Shown here: positions 17,149-25,335 of the stretch, in pieces
Position numbering within the stretch: position 1 is the stretch's first letter
Layout of the letters: each line of letters begins with the position of its first letter
NCBI GenBank assembly: GCA_964644695.1
Contig: CAZXWN010000013.1
Location: 8,934 to 72,933 of the forward strand
Source of the DNA: CAZXWN01 sp964644695 [NCBI: uncultured bacterium]
GTDB lineage: Bacteria > UBP4 > UBA4092
Direction of reading: 5' to 3'
DNA: 64,000 nucleotides
Made by a program: the position numbers and the translations under genes
Notes under the pieces: model-generated
Database searches by the model: none
Told to the model about the DNA's origin: nothing
What the model saw: the letters and a program-made list of their open reading frames with translations, nothing else

Positions 17149-18264
17149 ATGCGTCTCAAAATCCTGTATTCCCTCAGTGTCATTATTCTTTTTGCTTTTC
17201 ATTCATCCTGGGCAGCCACAAAAGAGGAGCTGTTTATCGAGGTAAACAACGGACAAACAGCCAATTTGGGCCTGATTAAGGATGGTCAGGGCACGGTAAC
17301 GGAAGAAACAATACCAACCGATTCATCCAAGCCCTCTGTGTCTAAACAGTTTGCCTGGACACTGGTCGGTGACAAGGGAAAGTTAAAAATGAATTATAAG
17401 TACCAGTTGAAAGACAAAATCCTGAGTCAGGGCAATTCCATTCAAATATGGAATCCAGAGTTTAAGGTAAATAATGTCGATAATGATGTTGTCGAGATTG
17501 ATAATCCTTCCAACGATACCCACTGGCTGACGTTTAAGCCTTTGGGATATGGCGTATCTTTCGCAGGAATGACACTCACCGAATTTGAGACTTTCTTGTT
17601 CTCAAATGCCGGCTCCATTGAATCAATCAAAGAAGAAATGACCAATGGAAAAAGAATGATTGTTCTTACCCGGGTGATGTCAGATTCAAACTATATGACC
17701 TTCTGGATTGACCCAGCCCAAGGATACTGTATTGTAAAAGAAGAAGCTCGGTTTAATGAAGACCCACCTTATTTAACAGGTGAGTACACCTATAAGAAAT
17801 ATCCTGTTGCCGGCACTTCACAGGCGATTTGGTATCCAACCGTCCTTAAAACAACCTCTTTTGATGAAAAAAGAAATATAACCGAAACAATGACACGCCT
17901 TTTCACTAATACCCGATTCAATCTTTCCCTGCCTGAATCAGAAGCTGACGAAAAATGGAAACCAGGTGCTATGCTCAAAGACTCAAGAACTAACCCTCCC
18001 AATGTCTATACCATCAAAAACCCTGCCACCACCGCTGAGATCCTGAATGGCCAGGAAGCCAAAGTCGCATTAACCCCTGGAAAGGATAGTATTACAGTTA
18101 CCACCCTTCCCAATGGACAAACAGTTATAACCAAAGGGATCCCTGATACCCAGAATACAAAAACGAAGAACAATAATACCCTATTTTGGATAATTGGGGG
18201 CGTTCTAGTTATTAGTGGCCTGCTGGGTGGGTTTATATTAAGAAAACGTAAAAAAACGGCTTAA
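17149..18264 (+). CDS. Exported protein with C-terminal membrane anchor, unknown function
   Basis: Protein of 371 residues with a Sec signal peptide (cut after about residue 22, SSWA). The body is beta-rich and contains an FxxYPTVLKTTSFDEKRN-type segment reminiscent of outer-membrane lipoprotein-sorting (LolA-like) folds, but this is weak. A single hydrophobic segment near 347-363 (FWIIGGVLVISGLLGGFIL) followed by RKRKKTA forms a tail anchor with the basic end inside, resembling sortase or exosortase substrates without their recognition motif. GGGG lies about nine bases before the ATG. It is monocistronic with its own terminator. I do not recognise a family. Confidence 0.7.
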   Translation: MRLKILYSLSVIILFAFHSSWAATKEELFIEVNNGQTANLGLIKDGQGTVTEETIPTDSSKPSVSKQFAWTLVGDKGKLKMNYKYQLKDKILSQGNSIQIWNPEFKVNNVDNDVVEIDNPSNDTHWLTFKPLGYGVSFAGMTLTEFETFLFSNAGSIESIKEEMTNGKRMIVLTRVMSDSNYMTFWIDPAQGYCIVKEEARFNEDPPYLTGEYTYKKYPVAGTSQAIWYPTVLKTTSFDEKRNITETMTRLFTNTRFNLSLPESEADEKWKPGAMLKDSRTNPPNVYTIKNPATTAEILNGQEAKVALTPGKDSITVTTLPNGQTVITKGIPDTQNTKTKNNNTLFWIIGGVLVISGLLGGFILRKRKKTA

Positions 18265-18287
18265 CTTTTAGACTGTAAACTGTTTTC

Positions 18288-18324
18288 AAAACCACTGACT
18301 CTACAAAGAGTCGGTGGTTTTCTT
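18288..18324 (+). terminator. Rho-independent terminator
   Basis: A 15-bp stem AAAACCACTGACTCT with its complement (one G-T pair at most) and a 4-base loop is followed by TCTT. Confidence 0.85.
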
Positions 18325-18399
18325 ATTCATTTAGCTATTAATACAATTCATTACTAGATTTATGTGTGATTCATAGTAAAAAGAGCTACATTTCAAACA

Positions 18400-18428
18400 T
18401 TGACCCAAGAGCCTTGATGGGGGATAAT
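18400..18428 (+). promoter_or_regulatory. sigma-70-type promoter of the LVIVD propeller gene
   Basis: TTGACC, a 17-base spacer and GATAAT give five-of-six matches in both hexamers at ideal spacing. Transcription would start near 18435, about 38 bases before the ATG. Confidence 0.65.
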
Positions 18429-18472
18429 TTGGAACAGATTACCCTTAATAATTAGCGGGATGGAGTATATAA

Positions 18473-21400
18473 ATGCGTTCAAAATGGATGACTTTGTTAT
18501 TTGCAGTACTGTGTTTAACCTCAATTGTCTCACTGGCTTCCGCCAGTAATTCTTCCTATGTGGCCGATAATATGCAGGCCATCAGTCAGGCCCCCGGGAG
18601 TGGCAACTGTGCCGCTTTCAGTGATGGTTATGTCTGGTTGGGCCATGAGTCAGGATTAATGGTCTTTGATACCGACCCTATTACCAGTACCCATATTGTT
18701 AAAAACCACATCCTTCAGGCTCCCGTCAAAGGACTGGCTATCAGCGGCAACACTTTATTGATTGCGACCGATGGCGATGGCCTTCACCTTTGGGATATCA
18801 CCAACAATGAGGCCCCGGTGGTGAAGGGCCGGTTTGTTATTTCGGGCAGTGAGGCCGGCCGGCGGTACATCGGTGTCAAAGTATTGGGGAATTATGCCTA
18901 TCTACTCAATAACAATAACCAGGTGGTCATTGTAAATATCTCTACCCCAACCAATCCCGTCTATGTAGATACTGTTTCCTCTGCCAATATGACCCGTTTT
19001 GATATTGATACGGCGCGGGCTATCCTGGCCGGGACAAATAATAAGACTCTCCAAATATACAATCTTGCATCTCCTACAGTCCCCACCTTCACCTATCAGA
19101 CGACTCTCTCCAATAACCTTTATGATGTCATCTTTAAGGGCAACTACCTGTATGTCGGCGGGGATACTCAGGGTTTAATGGCGTGGAACCTGACCAACCT
19201 GAACACCCCCAGTATTGCCACCAGTTATAAGACTCCGGCCAATGCGCGCCTCATCTGTCTGGCCATGGGAACCAGTTTATTTGTCACCGGGAACTATTCG
19301 ACCCCCTCAGTCCAACGCTTCAATATCCAGGGTTCATCTATCGCCAAACTTGGGCCTGGGATTGAGATACCCGAGGGTCCCCAATCAGGTCTTTATGCCA
19401 ATCAATCCGGTTTTCTCTTCCTGGCGCAGCAGGGAAAAGGCAATACCGTCATTGTCCCTAATAATGTTTACAAAATCTCCGGCTCCATCTGGGCTCCCTT
19501 CTCTGTCGTAACCATCTTACGGATGGCAGGGACCCCAAGCGCTGTGGCAGTCAGTGGGGATTATGGATTCAGTAACGATGTTGATTATGGTGTGGATCCC
19601 GTAAACTTCACCGTACTATCTGTCCCCCAGCCGGGAACACAATACAAAAACAATCATCCGGGTCTCGATTTAGCCAACTATGGGGCTTACCTCTATCAAA
19701 CCAATACGGCCAAGCAGCTTCAGGTTTACGGTATCAGTGACCCCATGTCACCGTCTTCGGGTACTTCCCTGACTCTGACCAGCCCGGGGACCCGAATCAA
19801 AGTAAAAGACTCCTGGTTATATGTGGCCCTGAAAGAAGGATTGAAGACATATAATCTATCCAGTCCTTCCAATCCCTCCGCTTCCGGAACCTATACCGAC
19901 TCACGCAACACCACGGCGCGTGCTCTGGCGGTCACAGATTCTTTTGCCTATCTAGCCAATGAAAATAATGACCTGGTCATCGTTGATATTACTCAAAAGA
20001 ATAATCCCTATGAACGGTGGCGGTATTCTTTTGGGTCCAATATGATTCGTGCGGCGGCTGGCCTGGGTGAATGGGTCTATCTGAAACAAGACCCCAACAA
20101 GCTCGTCATAGGACGATTTAATCCTTCGGTGGGCTTCAGTATCCTGACTTCTGTAACTGTGAATGGATGGACTTCCGGTCCCGCAGACTTCAACTTCTAT
20201 AATAATATACTCATCACCGCAGCGGATATGGATGGACTTCGGGCCTTCTCTTTAGGTCAGGACTCTGCCAGTCCGGTCCAAATCGCAGCTTATCAGCAGG
20301 AAAAAGGCTTCGACCGAGTCGTTGTAGCAAACAACCGATTCTATGCTTCCCGGGGGAATTCGGGGATAACCGTCATTGAACCCCTGGGACCTGATGCCGA
20401 CTTCACCGCTCAAACATATCTTAATCAGAGTGGACAAGCCGAACTGCGTTTCCTGCCCTTACAAAAAGGGTTTGGTGTTCCCACTACTTACGTTTGGGAT
20501 ACGGGTTCTGGTTATAATGTTACCGAATCCACTCCGACCCTGAATAAGACCTTCTCGTATTATGAATCGATTGGTCTGATAGCCAAAACCACTCTTGGGG
20601 ATGCCACGGTCCGTAAACAGGTTTATTGGAGTCGGAATCCTTTCCATGCCCCCAACCTTAAGATGTTTTTGGGGACAGGTTATTCTAACGCTTTCAACCT
20701 GAATCTATATCTGACTGAGAACCATCCCGGGTCTAACTGGACAGTGTTGCAGAACTTTAATAATTTGGCTTCCGTTGACCCGGAAACCGGTATTGTTTCC
20801 CAGCAGGCATACAGTCAACCCACATCAGGATTGAATCTGTTCTCCACTGTAGTCTCCACAGATACCAAGATAGAAGCCACCTTATACTCCAGTTATTTCA
20901 AGTATGCTTCTACCTTAATGGAACAACTTCCGACTTACGGATTTAATTCCGGAGTACCTTTCCTGGTGGACCTGCGGCAGTATGTCAAAGATTCCAGCGG
21001 TCTGGTGAATCCCGGCAGTTTTACATCTGAAGAGTCTCTCCTCAGACCCGGGGGAGCCGGTTATGACAATTACACCTGCCGGTGGGTTTCTCCGGGGGTC
21101 GTCGAGGTAACCGCTACCGATAAGTATTCTCACGAAATCAGACTAGTGGCTTCTAAGGATAGTACTGCACCCTTTGAAGACCAGGACCAGGAATCTTTTT
21201 ATATCTCCCCGAATCTGTTACCGGGGGGGCAGTGTTTAAGTTATACCCAGATTACGGCTACCTGGGCAACCGAAGGTATGGCGGGACTGACAATTCCCAC
21301 CGTCGGGTATGAACCAGATTACTCAGACAGCACCGGCGATGTCCGGACGAACTCCATGTCCTTCGTGTTCAGTGGAGAACAGCAGGGCGCCAAACTCACC

Positions 21401-22300
21401 TCCCGATTTGATCAGATGATCCCCGGAGCCGCCAGTCAGTGGTTCAAACTTCGGGCTGAAGTGTGTGCAATCAGACCCCATAACACTTGGGAATTCCAAC
21501 TGTATCACTATAATGAAACCTCAGAGGGTGATTACCGGATGGATATTTCCACAAACATTCTGTTTGGGGTGTCCACCATCTGGAGCACCGTTGAAATACC
21601 CTTATATGCCAATTCCTCTGGAAGAATATATCCTCAGATCATCATTAAGAATAACGGACAGTCAGGCACTCTATTAGTCCGGAATATCCAGGTGATTAAG
21701 TACCTGCCCAATACCATGTGGGATCGGTACAACCCCCGATATGGATATGGGTATGGAGTGTTCACAACCTTTGGGTCAGGCATTCCCGGCTGGGCCACGG
21801 ATTTACCGGATTCCAGTGTTGTCGGATTACCCGCCATCACCTTGGACACGAATAATAAACAAGCGACTTTAGGGTTTACCGGAGTCTCATCCGGCGTAAC
21901 CTCTAAAGGAATCAAAGCAACCGCAAACAATGCTGCCCCCGGGACCGTCTGGACTCCTGCAGGGATTTCAGGCCGTGAAGTAGGTGTCGTACTGGACTTT
22001 GACCTGAATGGTTCTTTCAATACTTTTGGGTCCCTGATGCTGCTGGCAGTGTATGGCGTACAAAATCCAGGTCAATTTGATTTTGTGACCCCTCCGGGTC
22101 AGTTAATGGCTCTGGCGCAATTCGGTAAACTGATTGAGGGTCCTCAGTACCTGTTAGCACCGGGACGAAATCCCTATTATCAGACGCAATGGATTGTTAA
22201 GTCCGATGTCCCCGGTGATGTGGTTCTGAAAAAGGCAGACTTCATCCGTGAACCAGACCCGCTGCATTTTGGAGACGCATTCTATATGACACTGGACTAA
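18473..22300 (+). CDS. Large secreted LVIVD-repeat beta-propeller protein with PKD-like domain and shared C-terminal module
   Basis: Exported 1275-residue protein (signal peptide to about residue 24, ASAS). Residues about 30-640 hold many LVIVD-type propeller blades, each a short strand such as VVIVNIS, LVIVDIT or LHLWDIT preceded by a visible glycine-rich turn. A PKD-like domain covers about 645-720 (TYVWDTGSGYN), then a beta-rich linker. Residues about 905-1275 are homologous to the C-terminal third of the two papain-like peptidases at 50.1-56.5 kb, for example NILFGVSTIW here against NILFGVPTTW there, and QLMALAQFG against QLIASAQFG. Function is unknown; surface binding or adhesion is plausible. 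The gene has its own promoter and terminator. Confidence 0.8.
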   Translation: MRSKWMTLLFAVLCLTSIVSLASASNSSYVADNMQAISQAPGSGNCAAFSDGYVWLGHESGLMVFDTDPITSTHIVKNHILQAPVKGLAISGNTLLIATDGDGLHLWDITNNEAPVVKGRFVISGSEAGRRYIGVKVLGNYAYLLNNNNQVVIVNISTPTNPVYVDTVSSANMTRFDIDTARAILAGTNNKTLQIYNLASPTVPTFTYQTTLSNNLYDVIFKGNYLYVGGDTQGLMAWNLTNLNTPSIATSYKTPANARLICLAMGTSLFVTGNYSTPSVQRFNIQGSSIAKLGPGIEIPEGPQSGLYANQSGFLFLAQQGKGNTVIVPNNVYKISGSIWAPFSVVTILRMAGTPSAVAVSGDYGFSNDVDYGVDPVNFTVLSVPQPGTQYKNNHPGLDLANYGAYLYQTNTAKQLQVYGISDPMSPSSGTSLTLTSPGTRIKVKDSWLYVALKEGLKTYNLSSPSNPSASGTYTDSRNTTARALAVTDSFAYLANENNDLVIVDITQKNNPYERWRYSFGSNMIRAAAGLGEWVYLKQDPNKLVIGRFNPSVGFSILTSVTVNGWTSGPADFNFYNNILITAADMDGLRAFSLGQDSASPVQIAAYQQEKGFDRVVVANNRFYASRGNSGITVIEPLGPDADFTAQTYLNQSGQAELRFLPLQKGFGVPTTYVWDTGSGYNVTESTPTLNKTFSYYESIGLIAKTTLGDATVRKQVYWSRNPFHAPNLKMFLGTGYSNAFNLNLYLTENHPGSNWTVLQNFNNLASVDPETGIVSQQAYSQPTSGLNLFSTVVSTDTKIEATLYSSYFKYASTLMEQLPTYGFNSGVPFLVDLRQYVKDSSGLVNPGSFTSEESLLRPGGAGYDNYTCRWVSPGVVEVTATDKYSHEIRLVASKDSTAPFEDQDQESFYISPNLLPGGQCLSYTQITATWATEGMAGLTIPTVGYEPDYSDSTGDVRTNSMSFVFSGEQQGAKLTSRFDQMIPGAASQWFKLRAEVCAIRPHNTWEFQLYHYNETSEGDYRMDISTNILFGVSTIWSTVEIPLYANSSGRIYPQIIIKNNGQSGTLLVRNIQVIKYLPNTMWDRYNPRYGYGYGVFTTFGSGIPGWATDLPDSSVVGLPAITLDTNNKQATLGFTGVSSGVTSKGIKATANNAAPGTVWTPAGISGREVGVVLDFDLNGSFNTFGSLMLLAVYGVQNPGQFDFVTPPGQLMALAQFGKLIEGPQYLLAPGRNPYYQTQWIVKSDVPGDVVLKKADFIREPDPLHFGDAFYMTLD

Positions 22301-22326
22301 TCTTTTTAGACAAGAGATTACTCATA

Positions 22327-22360
22327 AAGCCCTCTCCAAATGGGGAGGGCTTTTGTTTTA
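22327..22360 (+). terminator. Rho-independent terminator after the propeller gene
   Basis: An 11-bp stem AAGCCCTCTCC with its complement (one G-T pair), 4-base loop and TTTTGTTTTA tail. Confidence 0.9.
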
Positions 22361-22424
22361 TTTGCTCTTTCGGGGCAATGCCCGTAAAATGACAGGCAGG
22401 AAAGGTACCCGGAGGAGAAGATAC

Positions 22425-23645
22425 ATGAACAGATGGACCTTGTGTTTCGTTGTGATGTTGTTGGTTGTGACTGGAGCGGTGGCGGAACCCCGGATCAAAC
22501 TGGGGGTGGATATGTTACAGGTGAATGGCGGGGATTTATTAAAGGGGAAACGAGTGGGATTGATAACCAATCTATCCGGGGTTAATTCCAAACTGGAATC
22601 CACGATAGATGTGATCAATTCGTTTTCGGGAGTTACATTGACCTGCCTGTTTGGTCCGGAGCATGGAATACGGGGTTCGGTTTATGCCGGAGAGAAAGTA
22701 AAGACCATGCTGGATGAGAGAACCGGGATTCCTGTTTATAGTTTGTATGGAAATATAAAGGCTCCCGATGCGGCGATGATGAAACGCCTGGATGTTTTAG
22801 TATTTGATATTCAGGACATAGGGTCGCGGACCTATACCTATGTGTGGACGATGACAGAATGTATGAAAGCGGCCAAAAAATATAATAAAACATTTGTCGT
22901 ATTGGACCGCCCCAATCCAATTAATGGACTGGTGGTTGAGGGAAATACAGTTGAAAAAGGATTTGAATCCTCCATCGGCCGGTATCCTGTGGCTTATTGC
23001 CATGGGATGACGGTGGGTGAACTGGCATTATTCTGTAATACGGAATATGAGATTGGATGTGACTTAAGAGTTGTTCAGATGGAGGGATGGCAACGGTGGA
23101 TGACCTGGAGTGATACCGGACTGGCCTGGACCCCGACATCACCCCATATCCCTGAAGATGACTCCTCATGGTATTATCCAACGACGGGGATTTTCGGGGA
23201 GTTAAAGGTTATTAATCATGGGATTGGGTACACCCTGCCTTTTAAGGTGGTAGGTTCTACAACCTTCAGGGCATATGACCTGGCTTCCACCTTAAACAGT
23301 AAGAAGTTACCGGGGGTTTACTTCCAACCGTTCTGGTACACACCTTTCTATGGAAAACAGATAAATATCCCGATGGAAGGGGTAAAAATCGTCATCACAG
23401 ATACAAAAGTCTATCAACCGGTGAACACCGGATACCATATTATGGCGGTGATTCAGAAAATGTATCCGGCGGCGTATGAATGGAATACCAACAAAAGAGT
23501 CAAGAGTTTCGCCCTGGCAAACGGAACCGATAATATAAGGAAGATGTTGATAGCAGGGAAGTCAGCCGAGGAAATCATCGGCAGTTGGCAAAAGGATTTG
23601 GAGAAGTTCAAGGAAAAACGCGCCCAATACCTGATTTATCCCTAA
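22425..23645 (+). CDS. namZ: DUF1343 family exo-beta-N-acetylmuramidase (NamZ-like), exported
   Basis: Periplasmic or secreted protein of 406 residues. The family is typified by the B. subtilis exo-muramidase NamZ (YbbC), which releases terminal N-acetylmuramic acid from peptidoglycan glycans. Typical motifs are KGKRVGLITN, FGPEHGIRG, FDIQDIGSRTYTY, LDRPNPING and the GIGYTLPF region. A longer in-frame start at 22353 lies in the preceding terminator; the ATG at 22425 has GGAGGAG seven bases upstream and begins a clean signal peptide (MNRWTLCFVVMLLVVTGAVA). Its role here is probably cell-wall recycling or feeding on bacterial debris. Confidence 0.85.
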   Translation: MNRWTLCFVVMLLVVTGAVAEPRIKLGVDMLQVNGGDLLKGKRVGLITNLSGVNSKLESTIDVINSFSGVTLTCLFGPEHGIRGSVYAGEKVKTMLDERTGIPVYSLYGNIKAPDAAMMKRLDVLVFDIQDIGSRTYTYVWTMTECMKAAKKYNKTFVVLDRPNPINGLVVEGNTVEKGFESSIGRYPVAYCHGMTVGELALFCNTEYEIGCDLRVVQMEGWQRWMTWSDTGLAWTPTSPHIPEDDSSWYYPTTGIFGELKVINHGIGYTLPFKVVGSTTFRAYDLASTLNSKKLPGVYFQPFWYTPFYGKQINIPMEGVKIVITDTKVYQPVNTGYHIMAVIQKMYPAAYEWNTNKRVKSFALANGTDNIRKMLIAGKSAEEIIGSWQKDLEKFKEKRAQYLIYP

Positions 23646-23666
23646 AAATAAGATAAAAGAATGATT

Positions 23667-23699
23667 AAAGACCTGTCTTTGGGGACAGGTCTTTTTTTG
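23667..23699 (+). terminator. Rho-independent terminator after the DUF1343 gene
   Basis: An 11-bp stem AAAGACCTGTC with its exact complement, a short loop and a run of seven T. Confidence 0.92.
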
Positions 23700-23738
23700 T
23701 TGGATTGACATTTAGGGGAATCTGGAAGGAAGTAACCC

Positions 23739-23761
23739 ACCCGATTCGTATCTGCTTCGTT
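23739..23761 (-). repeat. 23-bp dispersed intergenic motif, copy 3
   Basis: On the minus strand a full match to AACGAA(N6)ACGAATCGGGT, between the DUF1343 terminator and a small phage-like gene. Confidence 0.6.
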
Positions 23762-23847
23762 CCCTCAAAGGTGTCCACCGATAGGACAAAACGACAGCAC
23801 CCCCTACCCGGTCAAACGTCAGAAGATGGATATACCCAACCGGGAAG

Positions 23848-23859
23848 AAAGGAGGTGAT
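23848..23859 (+). promoter_or_regulatory. Extended Shine-Dalgarno sequence
   Basis: AAAGGAGGTGAT is a 12-base match to the complement of the 16S rRNA 3' end, far longer than at other genes here. It serves the ATG at 23865 (nine bases from GGAGG) and possibly a seven-codon reading frame at 23860-23883 that overlaps it. Confidence 0.8.
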
Positions 23860-23864
23860 ATGGA

Positions 23865-24206
23865 ATGGTCCCAATGGAAGTGATACTTAACCGGGTGTTA
23901 AGTCGTGTAACCGGATTGAAAGAGAAACCCTTACGGTTCCGGGTGTGGTTTGACCTGGTAAAGGAAACCATCGAAGCCGTTGAAGATTTATCCCAACAGT
24001 GGGTAGAACTGGAGTCGGAAGAGAAGAAGAAACTGGCCCAGGATACTGTGGAATGGATATACCGAAAGGTTGGCCTGGATGTTCCGAAAGTGCCGCAATG
24101 GTTAGAAATCTGGCTGCTCCGAACCCTGACGGGGGTTCTGGTGGACGGGCTGGTAAGCCTCTACAATGAAAAGGGGTGGTTTACCAAGACCCCAAAAGCC
24201 GCCTGA
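23865..24206 (+). CDS. Small phage-like protein of unknown function
   Basis: 113 residues, helical, rich in Lys, Glu and Trp. The C-terminal half (VPKVPQWLEIWLLRTLTGVL, then VDGLVSLYNEKGWF) is amphipathic with a hydrophobic helix. It resembles small proteins found beside lysis or tail genes of phages, but I cannot name a family. It has an extended Shine-Dalgarno sequence and a terminator directly after the stop, so it is a self-contained unit. No other phage gene is near it. It could be a prophage remnant or a domesticated gene. Confidence 0.6.
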   Translation: MVPMEVILNRVLSRVTGLKEKPLRFRVWFDLVKETIEAVEDLSQQWVELESEEKKKLAQDTVEWIYRKVGLDVPKVPQWLEIWLLRTLTGVLVDGLVSLYNEKGWFTKTPKAA

Positions 24207-24252
24207 TGAGTCTTCCCGGGCTGAATATTCAAATTCAGTCCGGGACTCTTTT
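24207..24252 (+). terminator. Rho-independent terminator after the small phage-like gene
   Basis: A 12-bp stem CCCGGGCTGAAT with its complement (one G-T pair), extended by GAGT/ACTC below an internal bulge, followed by TTTT. Confidence 0.85.
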
Positions 24253-24320
24253 ACAGACAATTCATGCCTAATTCTGTTATTATATCGAAATCAATTATTT
24301 TAGTGCGGAGGCTATACCTT

Positions 24321-25274
24321 ATGAATGTTTTAATCACTGGAATCACCGGATTTGTCGGCAGTCATCTGGCTGAATATCTATTAAGCCGGGGTGATTGTAC
24401 AGTATATGGCATGATGCGGTGGCGGTCCAAAACCGATAACATTGAACACATTAAAAACAAAATTAACTTTATTGAATGTGACATGCGGGATTCAAGTTCC
24501 GTCGAAAAAGCCTTAGAAACCTGCAAACCCGAGAAAATATTCCACCTAGCGGCTCAGTCTTTTGTGCCGACTTCGTGGCATGCTCCCCAGGAGACCCTGA
24601 CGACGAACATCGTAGGACAGTTGAATATTTTTGAAGCCTGCCGCTCTTTAGGTATTAATCCCTGGATACAGATTGCCTGTTCTTCTGAAGAATATGGAAT
24701 GGTCCATTCGGATGAAGTTCCCATCAAGGAAACGAATCCCTTACGCCCCCTGTCTCCGTATGCGGTTTCCAAAGTCGGCCAGGATTTCTTAGGTTATCAA
24801 TATTTCGCCTCCTACGGCCTGAAGATTGTCCGTACTCGCGGATTCAATCATACAGGACCCCGTCGTGGTGATGTCTTTGTCGAATCCACTTTTGCCAAAC
24901 AGATTGCAGAGATTGAAAAGGGCAAGAAGGAACCTGTGATTGACCATGGTAATCTGGATGCCATCCGTGATTATACCGATGCCCGGGATATGGTCCGTGG
25001 GTATTGGCTGGCAACCGAGAAATGTGAGCCGGGTGAAGTGTACAATATTTGTACCGGCTGTGCCTGGAAGATTCAGGATTTACTGAATTATCTGTTAAGC
25101 AAGTCCACCGTAAAAGTGACCTTACGGGAAGATCCCAAACGGATGCGTCCGTCTGATGTCCCGGTCCTGATTGGCGATAACAGCAAGTTTGTCGCCGCCA
25201 CTGGGTGGCAGCCAGAAATCAAGTTTGAACAGACTTTAGATGATTTACTGGAATACTGGCGCGCACGGGTCTAG
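24321..25274 (+). CDS. NAD-dependent epimerase/dehydratase, GDP-mannose dehydratase/reductase-like
   Basis: Extended short-chain dehydrogenase of 317 residues making a deoxy- or epimerised nucleotide sugar. The NAD(P)-binding TGITGFVG is at residues 6-13 and the catalytic pair is YAVSK (Y147, K151). RGFNHTGPRRG followed by the FVESTFAKQI and RDYTDARD motifs places it with GDP-mannose 4,6-dehydratases and GDP-4-keto-6-deoxymannose reductases; sequence reading does not choose between them. The ATG at 24321 is preceded by GCGGAGG; an upstream in-frame ATG at 24264 lacks one and would add 19 unconserved residues. The membrane glycosyltransferase downstream suggests a role in glycan synthesis. Confidence 0.85.
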   Translation: MNVLITGITGFVGSHLAEYLLSRGDCTVYGMMRWRSKTDNIEHIKNKINFIECDMRDSSSVEKALETCKPEKIFHLAAQSFVPTSWHAPQETLTTNIVGQLNIFEACRSLGINPWIQIACSSEEYGMVHSDEVPIKETNPLRPLSPYAVSKVGQDFLGYQYFASYGLKIVRTRGFNHTGPRRGDVFVESTFAKQIAEIEKGKKEPVIDHGNLDAIRDYTDARDMVRGYWLATEKCEPGEVYNICTGCAWKIQDLLNYLLSKSTVKVTLREDPKRMRPSDVPVLIGDNSKFVAATGWQPEIKFEQTLDDLLEYWRARV

Positions 25275-25293
25275 TAACTGACGAATTTTATCG

Positions 25294-25326
25294 AGAGGCC
25301 CGGGTAATATTCGGGCCTCTTTTTTA
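25294..25326 (+). terminator. Rho-independent terminator after the epimerase gene
   Basis: Stem GAGGCCCG/CGGGCCTC with a loop of about nine bases and a run of six T. Confidence 0.9.
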
Positions 25327-25335
25327 TTGGAGATT

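Noticed and set aside
23865-24206. Complete prophage around the small phage-like gene
   Set aside because: Neighbours on both sides are ordinary metabolic or secreted-protein genes with their own terminators; no integrase, capsid, tail or lysis module was found.
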